From positions 209,133-273,132 of the forward strand of contig CAZWSX010000006.1 of assembly GCA_964636985.1 (NCBI GenBank): a stretch of DNA of 64,000 nt, written 5' to 3'. The translations under genes and the position numbers were made by a program. Shown in pieces: positions 34,911 to 43,471 of this stretch (within the stretch, counting starts at the first letter, position 1; each line of letters starts with the position of its first letter). Source of the DNA: CAZWSX01 sp964636985. Its GTDB lineage: Bacteria > Planctomycetota > Planctomycetia > Pirellulales > Pirellulaceae. The notes under the pieces were generated by a model, which did not search any database, had not been told where the DNA came from, and saw nothing but the letters and a program-made list of their open reading frames with translations.

Positions 34911-36284
34911 CTATTTCCCAATACAAAAGCGGGAAAACACGCGGTCCAACAGATCGTCGACGCCAACTGTCCCAGCCACCCGGCCTAGTTCATCGAGCGC
35001 CAACCGGATCTCGCCGGCCACAAGTTCGTCGCCAAGTCGAGAATGCGCCGTATCGAGTGCGGCCTGCAAAGCCAATTCGGCCGCGCGGAGGCTTTCGCGG
35101 CAGCGAACGGCCGTTGCGGGGACGACGTTGGACGTTTCGGCCTCGCGTTCTTGTAGTTTCATCGCAATGGTCCGACGGAGGTCGGCGATGCCGTCGCCTG
35201 TGCGAGTACTTACAAACGCCGCATGTCTCTCCGCGAGCCACCTTTCCGTTGAGGCGTCGGCCGTAAGATCGGACTTGGTGCCCACGAGTGTCTCGCGATC
35301 CGACGTGGCGCGTTCGCGGATTGCCATCGGCTCGGAAGTATCGACGCAGTGAAGCACCAGCGTCGCTTGGTCCTGTTGCTGGCGGCTGTGCTGCATCGCA
35401 GTTGCGTCGATCTCGTGGGACAGCCTCTCGTCGTGATCAGCCAACCCGGCGGTATCGACGAGCAAACACTCGACGCCGCTAACGTTCGCTCGCCGCTCCA
35501 CATAGTCGCGGGTGGTCCCGGCGACGGGTGAAACGAGCGCCACCGACTCCCCTGCCAGCGCGTTGAGAAGGCTGCTCTTGCCGGCATTGGGTGCTCCGAC
35601 CAGTGCGACTCTGGGGATGGAAGTCGCATCGGTTCTTGACTGTGTCTGGGCGGAGAGTTGTTTGGTTTGCTCCAGTGCGCGGGATAGTCGGGTGACGACC
35701 TGTTCCGGCGAAATGAATTCGATGTCCTCGTCGACAAAGTCGAGCCCCGCTTCGATATCGGCCAGCAAGTCGAGCAAGTCGCCGCGGATTTGCGCCAGGG
35801 GATGAGCCAAGCCGCCGGCGAGTTGCGTTAGCGACGTGGCCAGTTCCCGTTCGCCGCGGGCGTCGATCACGCCGAGCACGGCTTCGGCCTGCGTCAGGTC
35901 CATCCGGCCCGCCAGAAAAGCTCGCAGCGTGAATTCGCCCGGCTCGGCCAGGCGGCAACCGGCTTGGCAGAGCGCGGCGACGATTTGATTCAAGAGCGGC
36001 GGTGACCCCGGCGCGTGGATCTCGACCGAGGGCTCGCGGGTGTAGCTTTGCTTGCCCGGCCACACATAGAGCGTGACGGGCAAAGGTCGAAGGGAATCGC
36101 CGCGATGAAAGAGTGCTGAAAGCGCCATGGCCCGGCGTAGCTCGCCGATGCTTTCGGCGTGGGCGGGACAACATCGACTCACACAGGCGCTGGCCTGTGG
36201 CCCGCTGACGCGAACAATTCCCGCCAGGCTGCTACCCGGTGCCGACGCGATGGCGACGATCGTGTCGGTGAGACTGAGACGCAT
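34911..36284 (-). CDS. mnmE: tRNA uridine-5-carboxymethylaminomethyl modification GTPase
   Basis: 457 residues, full length. With MnmG it modifies the wobble uridine of certain tRNAs. Domains in order: N-terminal tetrahydrofolate-binding domain (DTIVAIASAPGSSLAGIVRVSG, EPGEFTLRAFLAGRMDLTQAEAV), helical domain, and inserted G domain (GAPNAGKSSLLNALAG P-loop, DTAGLADH G3, GTKSDL G4). The C-terminus FCIGK supplies the catalytic cysteine. It lies 15 bases downstream of yidC on the same strand, echoing the conserved yidC-mnmE arrangement near bacterial origins. Confidence 0.97.
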   Translation of the reverse strand: MRLSLTDTIVAIASAPGSSLAGIVRVSGPQASACVSRCCPAHAESIGELRRAMALSALFHRGDSLRPLPVTLYVWPGKQSYTREPSVEIHAPGSPPLLNQIVAALCQAGCRLAEPGEFTLRAFLAGRMDLTQAEAVLGVIDARGERELATSLTQLAGGLAHPLAQIRGDLLDLLADIEAGLDFVDEDIEFISPEQVVTRLSRALEQTKQLSAQTQSRTDATSIPRVALVGAPNAGKSSLLNALAGESVALVSPVAGTTRDYVERRANVSGVECLLVDTAGLADHDERLSHEIDATAMQHSRQQQDQATLVLHCVDTSEPMAIRERATSDRETLVGTKSDLTADASTERWLAERHAAFVSTRTGDGIADLRRTIAMKLQEREAETSNVVPATAVRCRESLRAAELALQAALDTAHSRLGDELVAGEIRLALDELGRVAGTVGVDDLLDRVFSRFCIGK

Positions 36285-36299
36285 CGTGTTTATCGCGCG

Positions 36300-38840
36300 C
36301 TAGCGACCGCGATCCTTGCGCTGCGAGCGATCGCCTGAGGAGTCCTTCCGGTTGGGATTGGTATCCCGGCCGTTGCGGGCCTCGCGGGAGGCTCCCTTTC
36401 CTTCGGCCGCGTCGTTCAATTGAGTGACCCAGGTCGAAAACTTCTCCATGAAGCTCGGCTCGGCAGTCGCGAGTTTCTTTTTGCCGGGTGCCGTCCGGTT
36501 GTCGTCCGAGGACGGTTTGTTTGGCTGAGGAGGCTCGTCTTTCTTCTCAGCCTCCTCGTCTTTAAACGTGCCGTCGCGATTTTTTTGCGGCTTCGGCAGC
36601 ATCTTTCGCTCGACGATGCCCCAGATGCTCGACGTGATGAAGTAAATACAAAGCCCGGCTGGAACCTTGTAGAACATCACGCCCATGAAGACGGTCATCC
36701 AGGTCATGATCTTTTGCTGGATTTCCTGCTCTTCGTTAGCAGGCGGCGGCGTGAACATCTTCTGTTGAATGATGAACAGCGCGATTGTGAACAACGGCAA
36801 GATGTTGAAGTACGGCCCGAGCCAGCCGTTGGCTTCGTCGCCCAGAAAGGCGGGCAGGTACTCTTTCCACTCGAACAAGAAGTCGGGGCCCGCGAGGTTG
36901 GCGCACCATTGCATGCCCTGAATCAACGGCGTTTCGCGCATGTTGATGTCGGACGAGAGGCAGCGATAGAGTCCGATAAACACAGGAAGCTGCAAGACCA
37001 TCGGCCCGCAACCGGCCAGCGGGTTGACGTTGTGTTTCCGCCACAGCTCGCTCACTTCCTGCTGCTGTTTGACCTGGTCCCCTTTGTACTTCTCCTTGAT
37101 CTTTTCCATCTCGGGCTTGAGGGCTTCCATCTTGGCCATGCCCTTGGCCTGGCGAAGGCTGATGGGCAACATCGCGCCGCGGACCAGCACGGTCAGGAGG
37201 ATGATGGAGATGCCGTAACTTCCGGTGACCCAGTGAAAGGACCACAGAATCTTCGACAGGAGTCGGGAAACAATGCCGAACCATCCGTACTCGATCAGTC
37301 CTCCCAAGCCGTACTGGTCGAGGAGTTGCTGATCCTTTGGGCCGGCGAAGATTACGTACTTGTCGGTCAGTTTCGCGCCCGGCGGAATCTTTTCGACGGC
37401 GCTGGTGAGACGGAACGAAGTGTTCGTCAATTTGTTGCGAGTCTTTTCGCGCGCTCGATTGAGCGGGAAGGCATCGGCCAACACCGAGTTGAGCTGCGGA
37501 TTGCTGGCAGCGTTACGCTCCAGCACCTTTTCCGGCACCATCGCCACTGCGAAGTACTGGGTATCGGAGGCGACGTAGCGGAGTCGCCGTTCGTCGTTGG
37601 GACCGAGCAAAACCTTAACGGGCGGGGCTTTGGCCGCGAGTTGCTTGTCGGCCTCGGAAACAATCGCAGGCAAACCGGCCAGGTAGTGCGTTCCTCCCAG
37701 GTCGTAGGCGACGTCGCGAGCACCCGCGCCCGCCCAACCGGGATGGACTTTGACGTAGTACCACCAGCCTTCCGTCGGCAGTCCATTGGGACCTTCCAAG
37801 CGGTAAGAAATGTCGGTTTCCTTTTCGCTGCGGTTCTCGATCTCGACTTCGAGCGTGAGGTGTTGTTTGGGGCCGGCCGCACCATCTTTTGTGTTTGCCA
37901 GGCGATACCGTTTGATCACGCGCAGGTCGCCGGAAGCACCGATCTTTTTGAGATCGGCTTCGCTCAAATCGAGCCAGAATTCGACTCCCGTGCCGTCTTC
38001 GAGAACCGTCACATTCCAGGAACTGTCATACAGCGACGGAAGGCCTTTGAGCTCGTTGTCGCCGGTCTTGGCAGTGGCCTCATCTACTTGCTTGAGACCC
38101 ATCCGAAATGAAACCGGGCCAACTGGCTCGGCCGGTTTATCCTTGTCGACAAAGCTATTGGCGATCGAGTTGTCTTCGCGTTGGACCAAAGCGAGCGGGG
38201 CCCGGGTGAGTGTGACGCTAAAGGCGATTCGGCTCGCGCCGGCACCGCTGCCGCGTTCGACCTCGACCTGAACGACGTCTTTGGGCTTGGTCTTTTTATC
38301 TAAATACTTGGCCAGGCCCGCTGCCGAATCGATCGGTTCGCCGTTGATCGAGATGAGGCGGTCGTCTTTCGCGATGCCGCCCGTAACACCAGGCGCCGTG
38401 CCGAGGCTGGCGGGCGTCCCGTCACCCACGGCATGAATGACCGGGCCTGCTTCTTCGTCGACGAGTGCCAGGTAGCCCAGGTAGCCGCCGCGGCGCTCCA
38501 TGTCGTGGTAATGGTCGCCCGACATTTCGATTCGCTCGACGCCCGCCCCGTGGTTGTCGAACGTCACGAGCATGGTGTAGCCCGAAGCGGCGTTCAGCGA
38601 ACCGAGGGTGACGTGCTGGCGAGCAATCTCGGGGCGCGGAGGCGCCTTGGTGCCGTCGTCGTTGGTTGTTGCTTCTTCCTCCGTTGCGGCCTTGTCGTCC
38701 TCGATCGCCTTAACGTCGGTGGCGGCATTGGCGTTCGGTTTTGGCTTAGGAGGATTGATCTGCGAGTTGACCAGCATCCATAGGCTGATCACCAGCATCG
38801 CGAAGAGGATGAAGTTGAATGTTCGCTTGTCCGTATCCAC
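36300..38840 (-). CDS. yidC: Membrane protein insertase YidC with inserted PDZ domain
   Basis: 846 residues, far longer than E. coli YidC (548). TM1 at about 8-25 (FNFILFAMLVISLWMLV) is followed by a periplasmic domain. A PDZ-like segment lies at about 140-215 (APGVTGGIAKDDRLISINGEPIDSAAGLAKYL). The C-terminal insertase core has five helices, with GSYGISIILLTVLVRGAMLPIS, VNPLAGCGPMVLQLPVFIGLYRCL and ITSSIWGIVERKMLPK. The tail is highly charged and about 90 residues long, likely ribosome-contacting. It inserts membrane proteins with or without Sec. The PDZ insertion is the unusual element. mnmE follows 15 bases later. Confidence 0.96.
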   Translation of the reverse strand: MDTDKRTFNFILFAMLVISLWMLVNSQINPPKPKPNANAATDVKAIEDDKAATEEEATTNDDGTKAPPRPEIARQHVTLGSLNAASGYTMLVTFDNHGAGVERIEMSGDHYHDMERRGGYLGYLALVDEEAGPVIHAVGDGTPASLGTAPGVTGGIAKDDRLISINGEPIDSAAGLAKYLDKKTKPKDVVQVEVERGSGAGASRIAFSVTLTRAPLALVQREDNSIANSFVDKDKPAEPVGPVSFRMGLKQVDEATAKTGDNELKGLPSLYDSSWNVTVLEDGTGVEFWLDLSEADLKKIGASGDLRVIKRYRLANTKDGAAGPKQHLTLEVEIENRSEKETDISYRLEGPNGLPTEGWWYYVKVHPGWAGAGARDVAYDLGGTHYLAGLPAIVSEADKQLAAKAPPVKVLLGPNDERRLRYVASDTQYFAVAMVPEKVLERNAASNPQLNSVLADAFPLNRAREKTRNKLTNTSFRLTSAVEKIPPGAKLTDKYVIFAGPKDQQLLDQYGLGGLIEYGWFGIVSRLLSKILWSFHWVTGSYGISIILLTVLVRGAMLPISLRQAKGMAKMEALKPEMEKIKEKYKGDQVKQQQEVSELWRKHNVNPLAGCGPMVLQLPVFIGLYRCLSSDINMRETPLIQGMQWCANLAGPDFLFEWKEYLPAFLGDEANGWLGPYFNILPLFTIALFIIQQKMFTPPPANEEQEIQQKIMTWMTVFMGVMFYKVPAGLCIYFITSSIWGIVERKMLPKPQKNRDGTFKDEEAEKKDEPPQPNKPSSDDNRTAPGKKKLATAEPSFMEKFSTWVTQLNDAAEGKGASREARNGRDTNPNRKDSSGDRSQRKDRGR

Positions 38841-39151
38841 AACAACCTCATTCGCTCGCCCGGCTTGGGCGGAAATCCGTCTACTCGACGGTAGAAGAAC
38901 CGGTCAGGCCGACCATTAATTCAACAAACCGCATGCGTATTGAAGGCGCAAGGGCACCGACAGCGCGGCAAACTCGTTATTGTCCCATCGGCGGAATCCC
39001 TTGCAATGCCGGAGCACTCCCTCAGAAGGGGATAAATGCGCAGAATTTGCGGGTTTTCGGGAGATAGAAGGTATTCGGTCTGTGCCGCCAAAACTTGAAA
39101 GGTGGGGCAATCCATCGCAAGTGCGGCTACCGCCGCGACAAAAGAGCCTTC
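38841..39151. other. Intergenic region upstream of yidC
   Basis: 311 bases between the yidC start and the stop of the GYF-domain gene. Short open frames here have no protein-like features. I see no RNA gene, terminator or repeat that I can defend. The yidC promoter should lie here. Confidence 0.5.
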
Positions 39152-40132
39152 TCACTCACCACGCTTCTTGCGGCCTTTGGAGCCGACGCGATCGAGGGGT
39201 GACGGCGCGAGCTTTTCAAGGTTCTTAGTCACTTCCGTTGCCTTCTCCACCATTTCTACCCCTTCAGATACAGGGTCGGTTTCCGCTAATCGCTGTCCAT
39301 ACCCATGGAGGCGGCGAACGAGGACGGACGAAATGTCGACGAGTTTGAGCGTTGGGACCGTAAACGTCTCACCAGCGTCGGTAATAACCTCTTTGCCGAC
39401 TACGAAACCAAAGTTGGATGGGACCTTGTAGGCACGGCCAGTCAACGCGTTCGCTTGGTCGAGTCCATACACCTTCACGCGTGTGGGGCCGCCGTCGCCA
39501 CCCATCCACGCCAGAAACGTTCCATCCGGGAAAATCTTTTGGCAGAGAAGGGATTCCACAATTCCCATGTCGCCAGGACTGATTTTTTTGCCCACAAGTT
39601 TGGGGATCTCGTAGTCCGGCTCGCAAAATCGCTCCCATCCTTTGGGAGTCGAACTAATGGCCAGTTGAAGTTCCTTCTGTTTCCTTTTTGCTTCGGCCGT
39701 AATCTGGCGAGTCGGTGACGCTTCGGTTGCTCGGCCGAAATCAGGTGCGGAAACTTTCCAACCGGCAAGTTGAAAACGTCGAACAATTGCCGCGGACGAA
39801 TTGGAGCCCACGACTCCGAAGAGCACAAAGATCGCCACGGCGATCCAAGGAATGGGTGTATTCGAACCTGGAACGATCCGTTCTGGGCTTTGTTCGCGGG
39901 CGGGCGAACTGTTCACCGTCTCTTCGTTCACGCCGTTTTGAATTTCGCGCAGTAGGAGCGACTTCGTGGCAGCGGGAACCCATATTCCACGGGTGGCTTG
40001 TGGGCTGGCGACGAACGTATCGCGAACAATCGTTCCTTCACGGCAGAGGGCCGTCATTTCTTCACTAGACAACGGTCCTTGGGTTTCGTCCCCCACCGTT
40101 CCGCTTTGCCGGTAAAACCATTGGTCTGCCAT
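39152..40132 (-). CDS. GYF_2-domain membrane protein, otherwise unknown
   Basis: 326 residues. The N-terminus (WFYRQSGTVGDETQGPLSSEEMT, REGTIVRDTFV, GIWVPA) is a GYF_2 domain, which in planctomycetes commonly precedes membrane anchors. A hydrophobic segment near residue 95-112 (IPWIAVAIFVLFGVVGS) gives one transmembrane helix, and the remaining about 200 residues are soluble. The rest has no recognised motif, ending in a basic KGRKKRGE tail. Role unknown. It is flanked by long intergenic regions, so it is probably monocistronic. Confidence 0.72.
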   Translation of the reverse strand: MADQWFYRQSGTVGDETQGPLSSEEMTALCREGTIVRDTFVASPQATRGIWVPAATKSLLLREIQNGVNEETVNSSPAREQSPERIVPGSNTPIPWIAVAIFVLFGVVGSNSSAAIVRRFQLAGWKVSAPDFGRATEASPTRQITAEAKRKQKELQLAISSTPKGWERFCEPDYEIPKLVGKKISPGDMGIVESLLCQKIFPDGTFLAWMGGDGGPTRVKVYGLDQANALTGRAYKVPSNFGFVVGKEVITDAGETFTVPTLKLVDISSVLVRRLHGYGQRLAETDPVSEGVEMVEKATEVTKNLEKLAPSPLDRVGSKGRKKRGE

Positions 40133-40328
40133 TGCCTACTCTCGCCTGTTTCACCTTTCCTTTTGTTGGCGCGCATTTTGACACCTGACAACTCTACCTT
40201 ATGGCTGGAATGAAAGTCGCACCGGGTCGCTTGGCACTTGTCGGCACCATTTTTTGGGAAGTACGGGGTAAGCCGCCTTTACCGATCGCATGGCTTGGAT
40301 GCCTTGGCCGTTCGACGAAGAGGCTGTC

Positions 40329-40355
40329 CGAAAATCGGCATCATGCCGATTTTCG
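40329..40355. repeat. 13-bp perfect inverted repeat
   Basis: Arms CGAAAATCGGCAT and ATGCCGATTTTCG are exact complements separated by one base. The first of four adjacent hairpins downstream of the PTPS gene. It could act as a bidirectional transcription stop or a protein-binding dyad. Confidence 0.8.
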
Positions 40356-40363
40356 AATGGAAC

Positions 40364-40393
40364 AACGTCAAAAACCTTCGGTGTTTTGACGTT
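40364..40393. repeat. 10-bp perfect inverted repeat
   Basis: Arms AACGTCAAAA and TTTTGACGTT flank a 10-base loop containing TTCG. On the plus strand the right arm begins with a T run, as in intrinsic terminators, though the T run is inside the stem. Confidence 0.75.
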
Positions 40394-40395
40394 GC

Positions 40396-40414
40396 GACGA
40401 CCGTCCACGTCGTC
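40396..40414. repeat. 6-bp inverted repeat
   Basis: GACGAC and GTCGTC flank a 7-base loop. The weakest of the four hairpins; it fills the space between its neighbours so that the array is almost continuous. Confidence 0.5.
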
Positions 40415-40416
40415 AC

Positions 40417-40449
40417 GAGGCTATCCGATACAAGATTGCGGATAGCCTC
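40417..40449 (-). terminator. Hairpin abutting the PTPS stop codon, probable terminator
   Basis: Arms GAGGCTATCCG and CGGATAGCCTC (11 perfect pairs) with an 11-base loop begin at the first base of the PTPS stop codon on the minus strand. No T run follows, so it may stop transcription with the next hairpins or protect the 3' end of the mRNA. Confidence 0.55.
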
Positions 40450-40964
40450 TAAGTAAAGTCGAGTTCGCAAATGCCCCATTGGCCGTGGTTCTCGTCCACC
40501 GCGACGACCAGCTTTTTCAGTTCGAAATGATGCTGGCTCCGCAGCCGCGCGGCGAGCGATTCGCCAATCCACCGCGCCAGCAACTCGGCCGTGGTGTTGG
40601 CGACCGGGAGGATGATGCAATCGTCTTTGGGGAAAATCCAACGGCGCTCCTCGAACGTGACAGCCACTTCGCGTTCGTCGCTGACGACGCGAATGGCCGG
40701 ATGCCGATCAGGCAAGATCATCCGATGGTCGAGTTCGTTGATCACGTCCCGCAGCCGATCGCGTAGCGCGATGAAATCGACGACGTATTGATTTTCATCA
40801 AGCGGGCCCGGCACATCGACTTTCACGCGGTAGTTGTGCCCGTGCAATCGCTCGCAAATGTTGTCATTGAACGTGATGAAGTGGGCCGCACTGAAGACGT
40901 GGTATTCCTTATCGAGTTCCACACGGTAGGCCTGGTGGCGGGAGCTGAGCATAGAGACTTTCAA
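40449..40964 (-). CDS. 6-pyruvoyl-tetrahydropterin synthase / QueD family protein
   Basis: 171 residues of the T-fold PTPS/QueD family. Zinc ligands are seen in FSAAHF and HGHNY, and the catalytic cysteine in CERLHGHNY. A glutamate-containing C-terminal motif (VAVDENHGQWG) follows. QueD makes carboxytetrahydropterin for queuosine; other members serve folate or methanopterin synthesis. This gene is last in an operon with a CitG/OrfY-like gene (12 bases away) and an alpha/beta hydrolase, which favours a pterin-cofactor role over queuosine. The length is longer than E. coli QueD (121) because of an insert at about 95-120. Confidence 0.87.
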   Translation of the reverse strand: MKVSMLSSRHQAYRVELDKEYHVFSAAHFITFNDNICERLHGHNYRVKVDVPGPLDENQYVVDFIALRDRLRDVINELDHRMILPDRHPAIRVVSDEREVAVTFEERRWIFPKDDCIILPVANTTAELLARWIGESLAARLRSQHHFELKKLVVAVDENHGQWGICELDFT

Positions 40965-40976
40965 CGCAGCGCAAGA

Positions 40977-41861
40977 CTATTGGAAAGGAGGCGAGATCTT
41001 ATTTTCCCAGATCGCCACAAACAAACCAGCGGCAACCAGGTCGGCCGTCGCCCCGGGATTGCGGTGGTGGCCATCGCTCCGTAACCAAAAGTCGAGATCT
41101 CCCAGCGCTTCCAGATATTCCTCGCTCCCAAGCGAACCAGCATTGAGCGATTGTTCGGCGAAACGCTGAGCGTTGGCCGCCACCTCCGGCCCGCATTTGC
41201 GCGCAATGAGCGTATCGCCCCAGGTGGCGATGGCCTTGAGATGAGCATGCACAATGGCGTCGATCACTGATCCGGTGGCTTGTGCCGTCTCCTCCAACCA
41301 GGGAACGATACCATGAAACACTTCGCGAAAACCGTTGGCATACTGGCGAGCAACCAAGTCTCGCTCAGCTCCATAGCGCATGGCCGCCAGCAAGTCAGTC
41401 GGCGGAGAAGCGTTAACGTCCATCTCGTCCGACGAGCCAAGTCCGCCTGGCATCGCCAGTCGAATTGCTTCATAGACGCTAGCCGAATCGTCGGGCGTCA
41501 AACTCGCAAGGACTTCGGCGGTTGCGCTTTCTAAGTTGGAGGTCTTGTTGCTAGGCGTCTGAGCACGGCCGACGGCAACCGATAACGGAGCCAGCAGTAA
41601 TGCCATACCGAGATTGGTATTCGTGCGGCAAACCTTGCGAGTCGCTAGGATCGAAGTCAAAACGCCTTTGCCGACATGCCGCGCGCGAGCAAGTGCGGGA
41701 GCACACGCAACCGCGCTGGTTACGAAGTCGACAAACGTCACATCATCGAAATCGGCACCGCGATGGACATTGCCCACTTTCGGCGCGGATACTTCCAGCA
41801 GCATCGCCAATTCGAGCGATTGAGAAAGCGAAAGCCCCGCCGCATTGGTGAGCTCGCTCAT
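40977..41861 (-). CDS. Triphosphoribosyl-dephospho-CoA synthase (CitG/MdcB/OrfY-like)
   Basis: 294 residues. The signature PKVGNVHRGADFDDVTFVDFVTSA is the CitG-family motif, with TNLGMALLLAPL also typical. Citrate lyase or malonate decarboxylase subunits are absent nearby. The relative OrfY is known in methylotrophs as part of the tetrahydromethanopterin gene set, and planctomycetes carry such genes. That role is therefore favoured, supported by the adjacent PTPS. Start ATG at 41861 overlaps the stop of the upstream hydrolase gene (ATGA), which fixes the start; the frame open to 42080 is a shadow. Confidence 0.83.
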   Translation of the reverse strand: MSELTNAAGLSLSQSLELAMLLEVSAPKVGNVHRGADFDDVTFVDFVTSAVACAPALARARHVGKGVLTSILATRKVCRTNTNLGMALLLAPLSVAVGRAQTPSNKTSNLESATAEVLASLTPDDSASVYEAIRLAMPGGLGSSDEMDVNASPPTDLLAAMRYGAERDLVARQYANGFREVFHGIVPWLEETAQATGSVIDAIVHAHLKAIATWGDTLIARKCGPEVAANAQRFAEQSLNAGSLGSEEYLEALGDLDFWLRSDGHHRNPGATADLVAAGLFVAIWENKISPPFQ

Positions 41862-42811
41862 GGCCGAGCGCTCTCGCGAATGTCCGAGGGTTCGCTCGTC
41901 TCGCCTGTCGATTCCAAAGATGTCGTCGCGAAGTTGCGAATCATCGGGATCAGGCGATCGTGGCCATCTTCCATGACGTAGTGGCCGCAGTCGGTGAGTT
42001 CTAACGACTGCGCATGCGGCCAGATTTGTTGGAACCGCCGCAAGCACTCGGGCCGAAAGCACCAATCGCGCATTCCCCAACCCAAAAGAATCGGCAAGTG
42101 CGAGAGGGTCGGCAGCCGCTTTTCCAAATCGGCGAGGACGCCATAGGTTGGATGGCTTTCACTGAACGGAATGTCGGCGACGAAGCGATCGATCGCGACG
42201 CGATTCGCCCACGAGTCGTAGGGTGCCAAGAGGCCTGCCGCGACTTCGGCTGGGAGGGGCTTCTCAACAGCCATCGTGATCGCCGCCTTCGCGAAGGCGT
42301 TGAAACCGCGCACGGCGACTGTCCCCAGCACCGGAAGCCGGCACGCCGCGATCCGCCACGGAACAAACGGCGGAGGAAAGGCGCCCGTATTGAGCAGCAC
42401 GATCTTCGAGAACCGGCTCGGCGCGTCGACGGCCGCGAGCGTTCCAATGGCGCCGCCCCAATCGTGCGCTACCAGAACGATATTTTGCAGATCGAGCTTT
42501 TCGATCAGAGCCAGCAGATTGTTGGCGTGCGTTCGCAGCGAATAAGGATACTGCTGCGGCTTATCGCTGAGTCCGCAGCCGACGTGATCGACGGCCACAC
42601 AGCGGAAGCGATCTCGACAAGCACCGATCAACCGTCGCCAATAGAAGGACCAGGTCGGGTTCCCATGCACCATCAGCAGAGGCTGGCCGCTTCCCTCGTC
42701 CACATAGTGCTGGCGCACGCCTGGAAACCCAGCGACGTCCACATAGTGAGATTCAAACGGGTACAGCGGACGCCAATCAGCGGGCATGGGGAACCAAAAG
42801 GAGTCGAACAC
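41858..42811 (-). CDS. Haloalkane dehalogenase-like / OleB-like alpha/beta hydrolase
   Basis: 317 residues. The oxyanion region is MVHGNPTWSFYWRRL and the nucleophile elbow VAHDWGGAIG has aspartate, not serine, as in haloalkane dehalogenases and the OleB beta-lactone decarboxylases. The catalytic histidine is in LTDCGHYVMEDG. No oleA/C/D genes are near. It heads a three-gene operon with the OrfY-like and PTPS genes (ATGA overlap with the former). Substrate unknown; a dehalogenase role is only one option. No signal peptide. Confidence 0.82.
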   Translation of the reverse strand: MFDSFWFPMPADWRPLYPFESHYVDVAGFPGVRQHYVDEGSGQPLLMVHGNPTWSFYWRRLIGACRDRFRCVAVDHVGCGLSDKPQQYPYSLRTHANNLLALIEKLDLQNIVLVAHDWGGAIGTLAAVDAPSRFSKIVLLNTGAFPPPFVPWRIAACRLPVLGTVAVRGFNAFAKAAITMAVEKPLPAEVAAGLLAPYDSWANRVAIDRFVADIPFSESHPTYGVLADLEKRLPTLSHLPILLGWGMRDWCFRPECLRRFQQIWPHAQSLELTDCGHYVMEDGHDRLIPMIRNFATTSLESTGETSEPSDIRESARP

Positions 42812-42937
42812 GAAAATCGGCTAGGAGCAAGCCTTCAATCGTACGAGCGGCACCCCCTTTGCGGAAGGGATACCAGTGCCCGTCGGGCAGCTAATTGCCT
42901 GGTCCGTCTTGGCTAAAACGCTCGCAGCTCTCAGAAC

Positions 42938-43195
42938 TTAAGCGACGCGTTTGGGGTCCTTCTTAACAGCAGTGGGAAGTGTGCGATTCAGCTTGGCCGC
43001 CGCATCTTCACGTAGGGCAGCCAAAACGACGGCCAACTGCTCGCGCGCGGTCGCAGAGACTTCTAAAAAGAGAACCCTCTTGCCCCCTAGTACGCAGGCA
43101 CCCGGGGCAACTCCGTCCAGTTTTTCAGTTCGGACCTGAAAGCCGCGCTCTTGAGCTGCGGTCAGGGCTGCCTTCAAGAGTTCAGTTGTTTGCAT
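42938..43195 (-). CDS. Small conserved-looking protein, unknown
   Basis: 85 residues starting MQTTELLKAALTAAQERGFQV. It has an amphipathic start and a compact alpha/beta look (LDGVAPGACVLGGKRVLFLEVSATAREQLAVVLAALREDAA), with a basic tail. Start at 43195 is preferred over the frame opening at 43327 because GGAG precedes it at a fitting distance and codon use is normal. No known domain. Separated by 126 bases from the hydrolase operon and divergent from the histidine kinase. Confidence 0.6.
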   Translation of the reverse strand: MQTTELLKAALTAAQERGFQVRTEKLDGVAPGACVLGGKRVLFLEVSATAREQLAVVLAALREDAAAKLNRTLPTAVKKDPKRVA

Positions 43196-43343
43196 GAAAT
43201 CACTCCACGTCGAAGGCGGGGAGTGTACGAAACGAGCGCTCGCAAGGCGACGTGAGTTTCCACAAATACCGGTTCCCGCCATCCTCGCGCGCTCGCCCAG
43301 CTTGGGCGGTTGCCGCTCCTCCAACATGAGCGTTAGTTACATC

Positions 43344-43389
43344 CGGGAACATTCCCGTGTTCGATGAACGAACGGTCGATCATCGACCG
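43344..43389. promoter_or_regulatory. Cluster of palindromes upstream of an orphan histidine kinase gene
   Basis: Two perfect dyads, CGGGAACATTCCCG (43344-43357) and the 8+1+8 dyad CGGTCGATCATCGACCG (43373-43389), flank a smaller GTTC-GAAC pair. They lie 83 to 128 bases before the kinase start and might be operators shared with the divergent small gene. No transcription factor is assigned. Confidence 0.4.
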
Positions 43390-43471
43390 ATTCAATTAAT
43401 CTACGGCGTTGCGATGTGGGTTCGCGCCGGCAAGCGGCCACAAGATGGCTCGGCGCGGGAGGATGAGTGTG

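Larger units (their letters stand above)
40133..40448. other. Intergenic region with a cluster of strong hairpins
   Basis: 316 bases without a gene between the GYF protein and the PTPS gene. Four inverted repeats stand nearly shoulder to shoulder from 40329 to 40449 (annotated separately). The 40133-40328 part shows nothing I can name. Confidence 0.6.
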
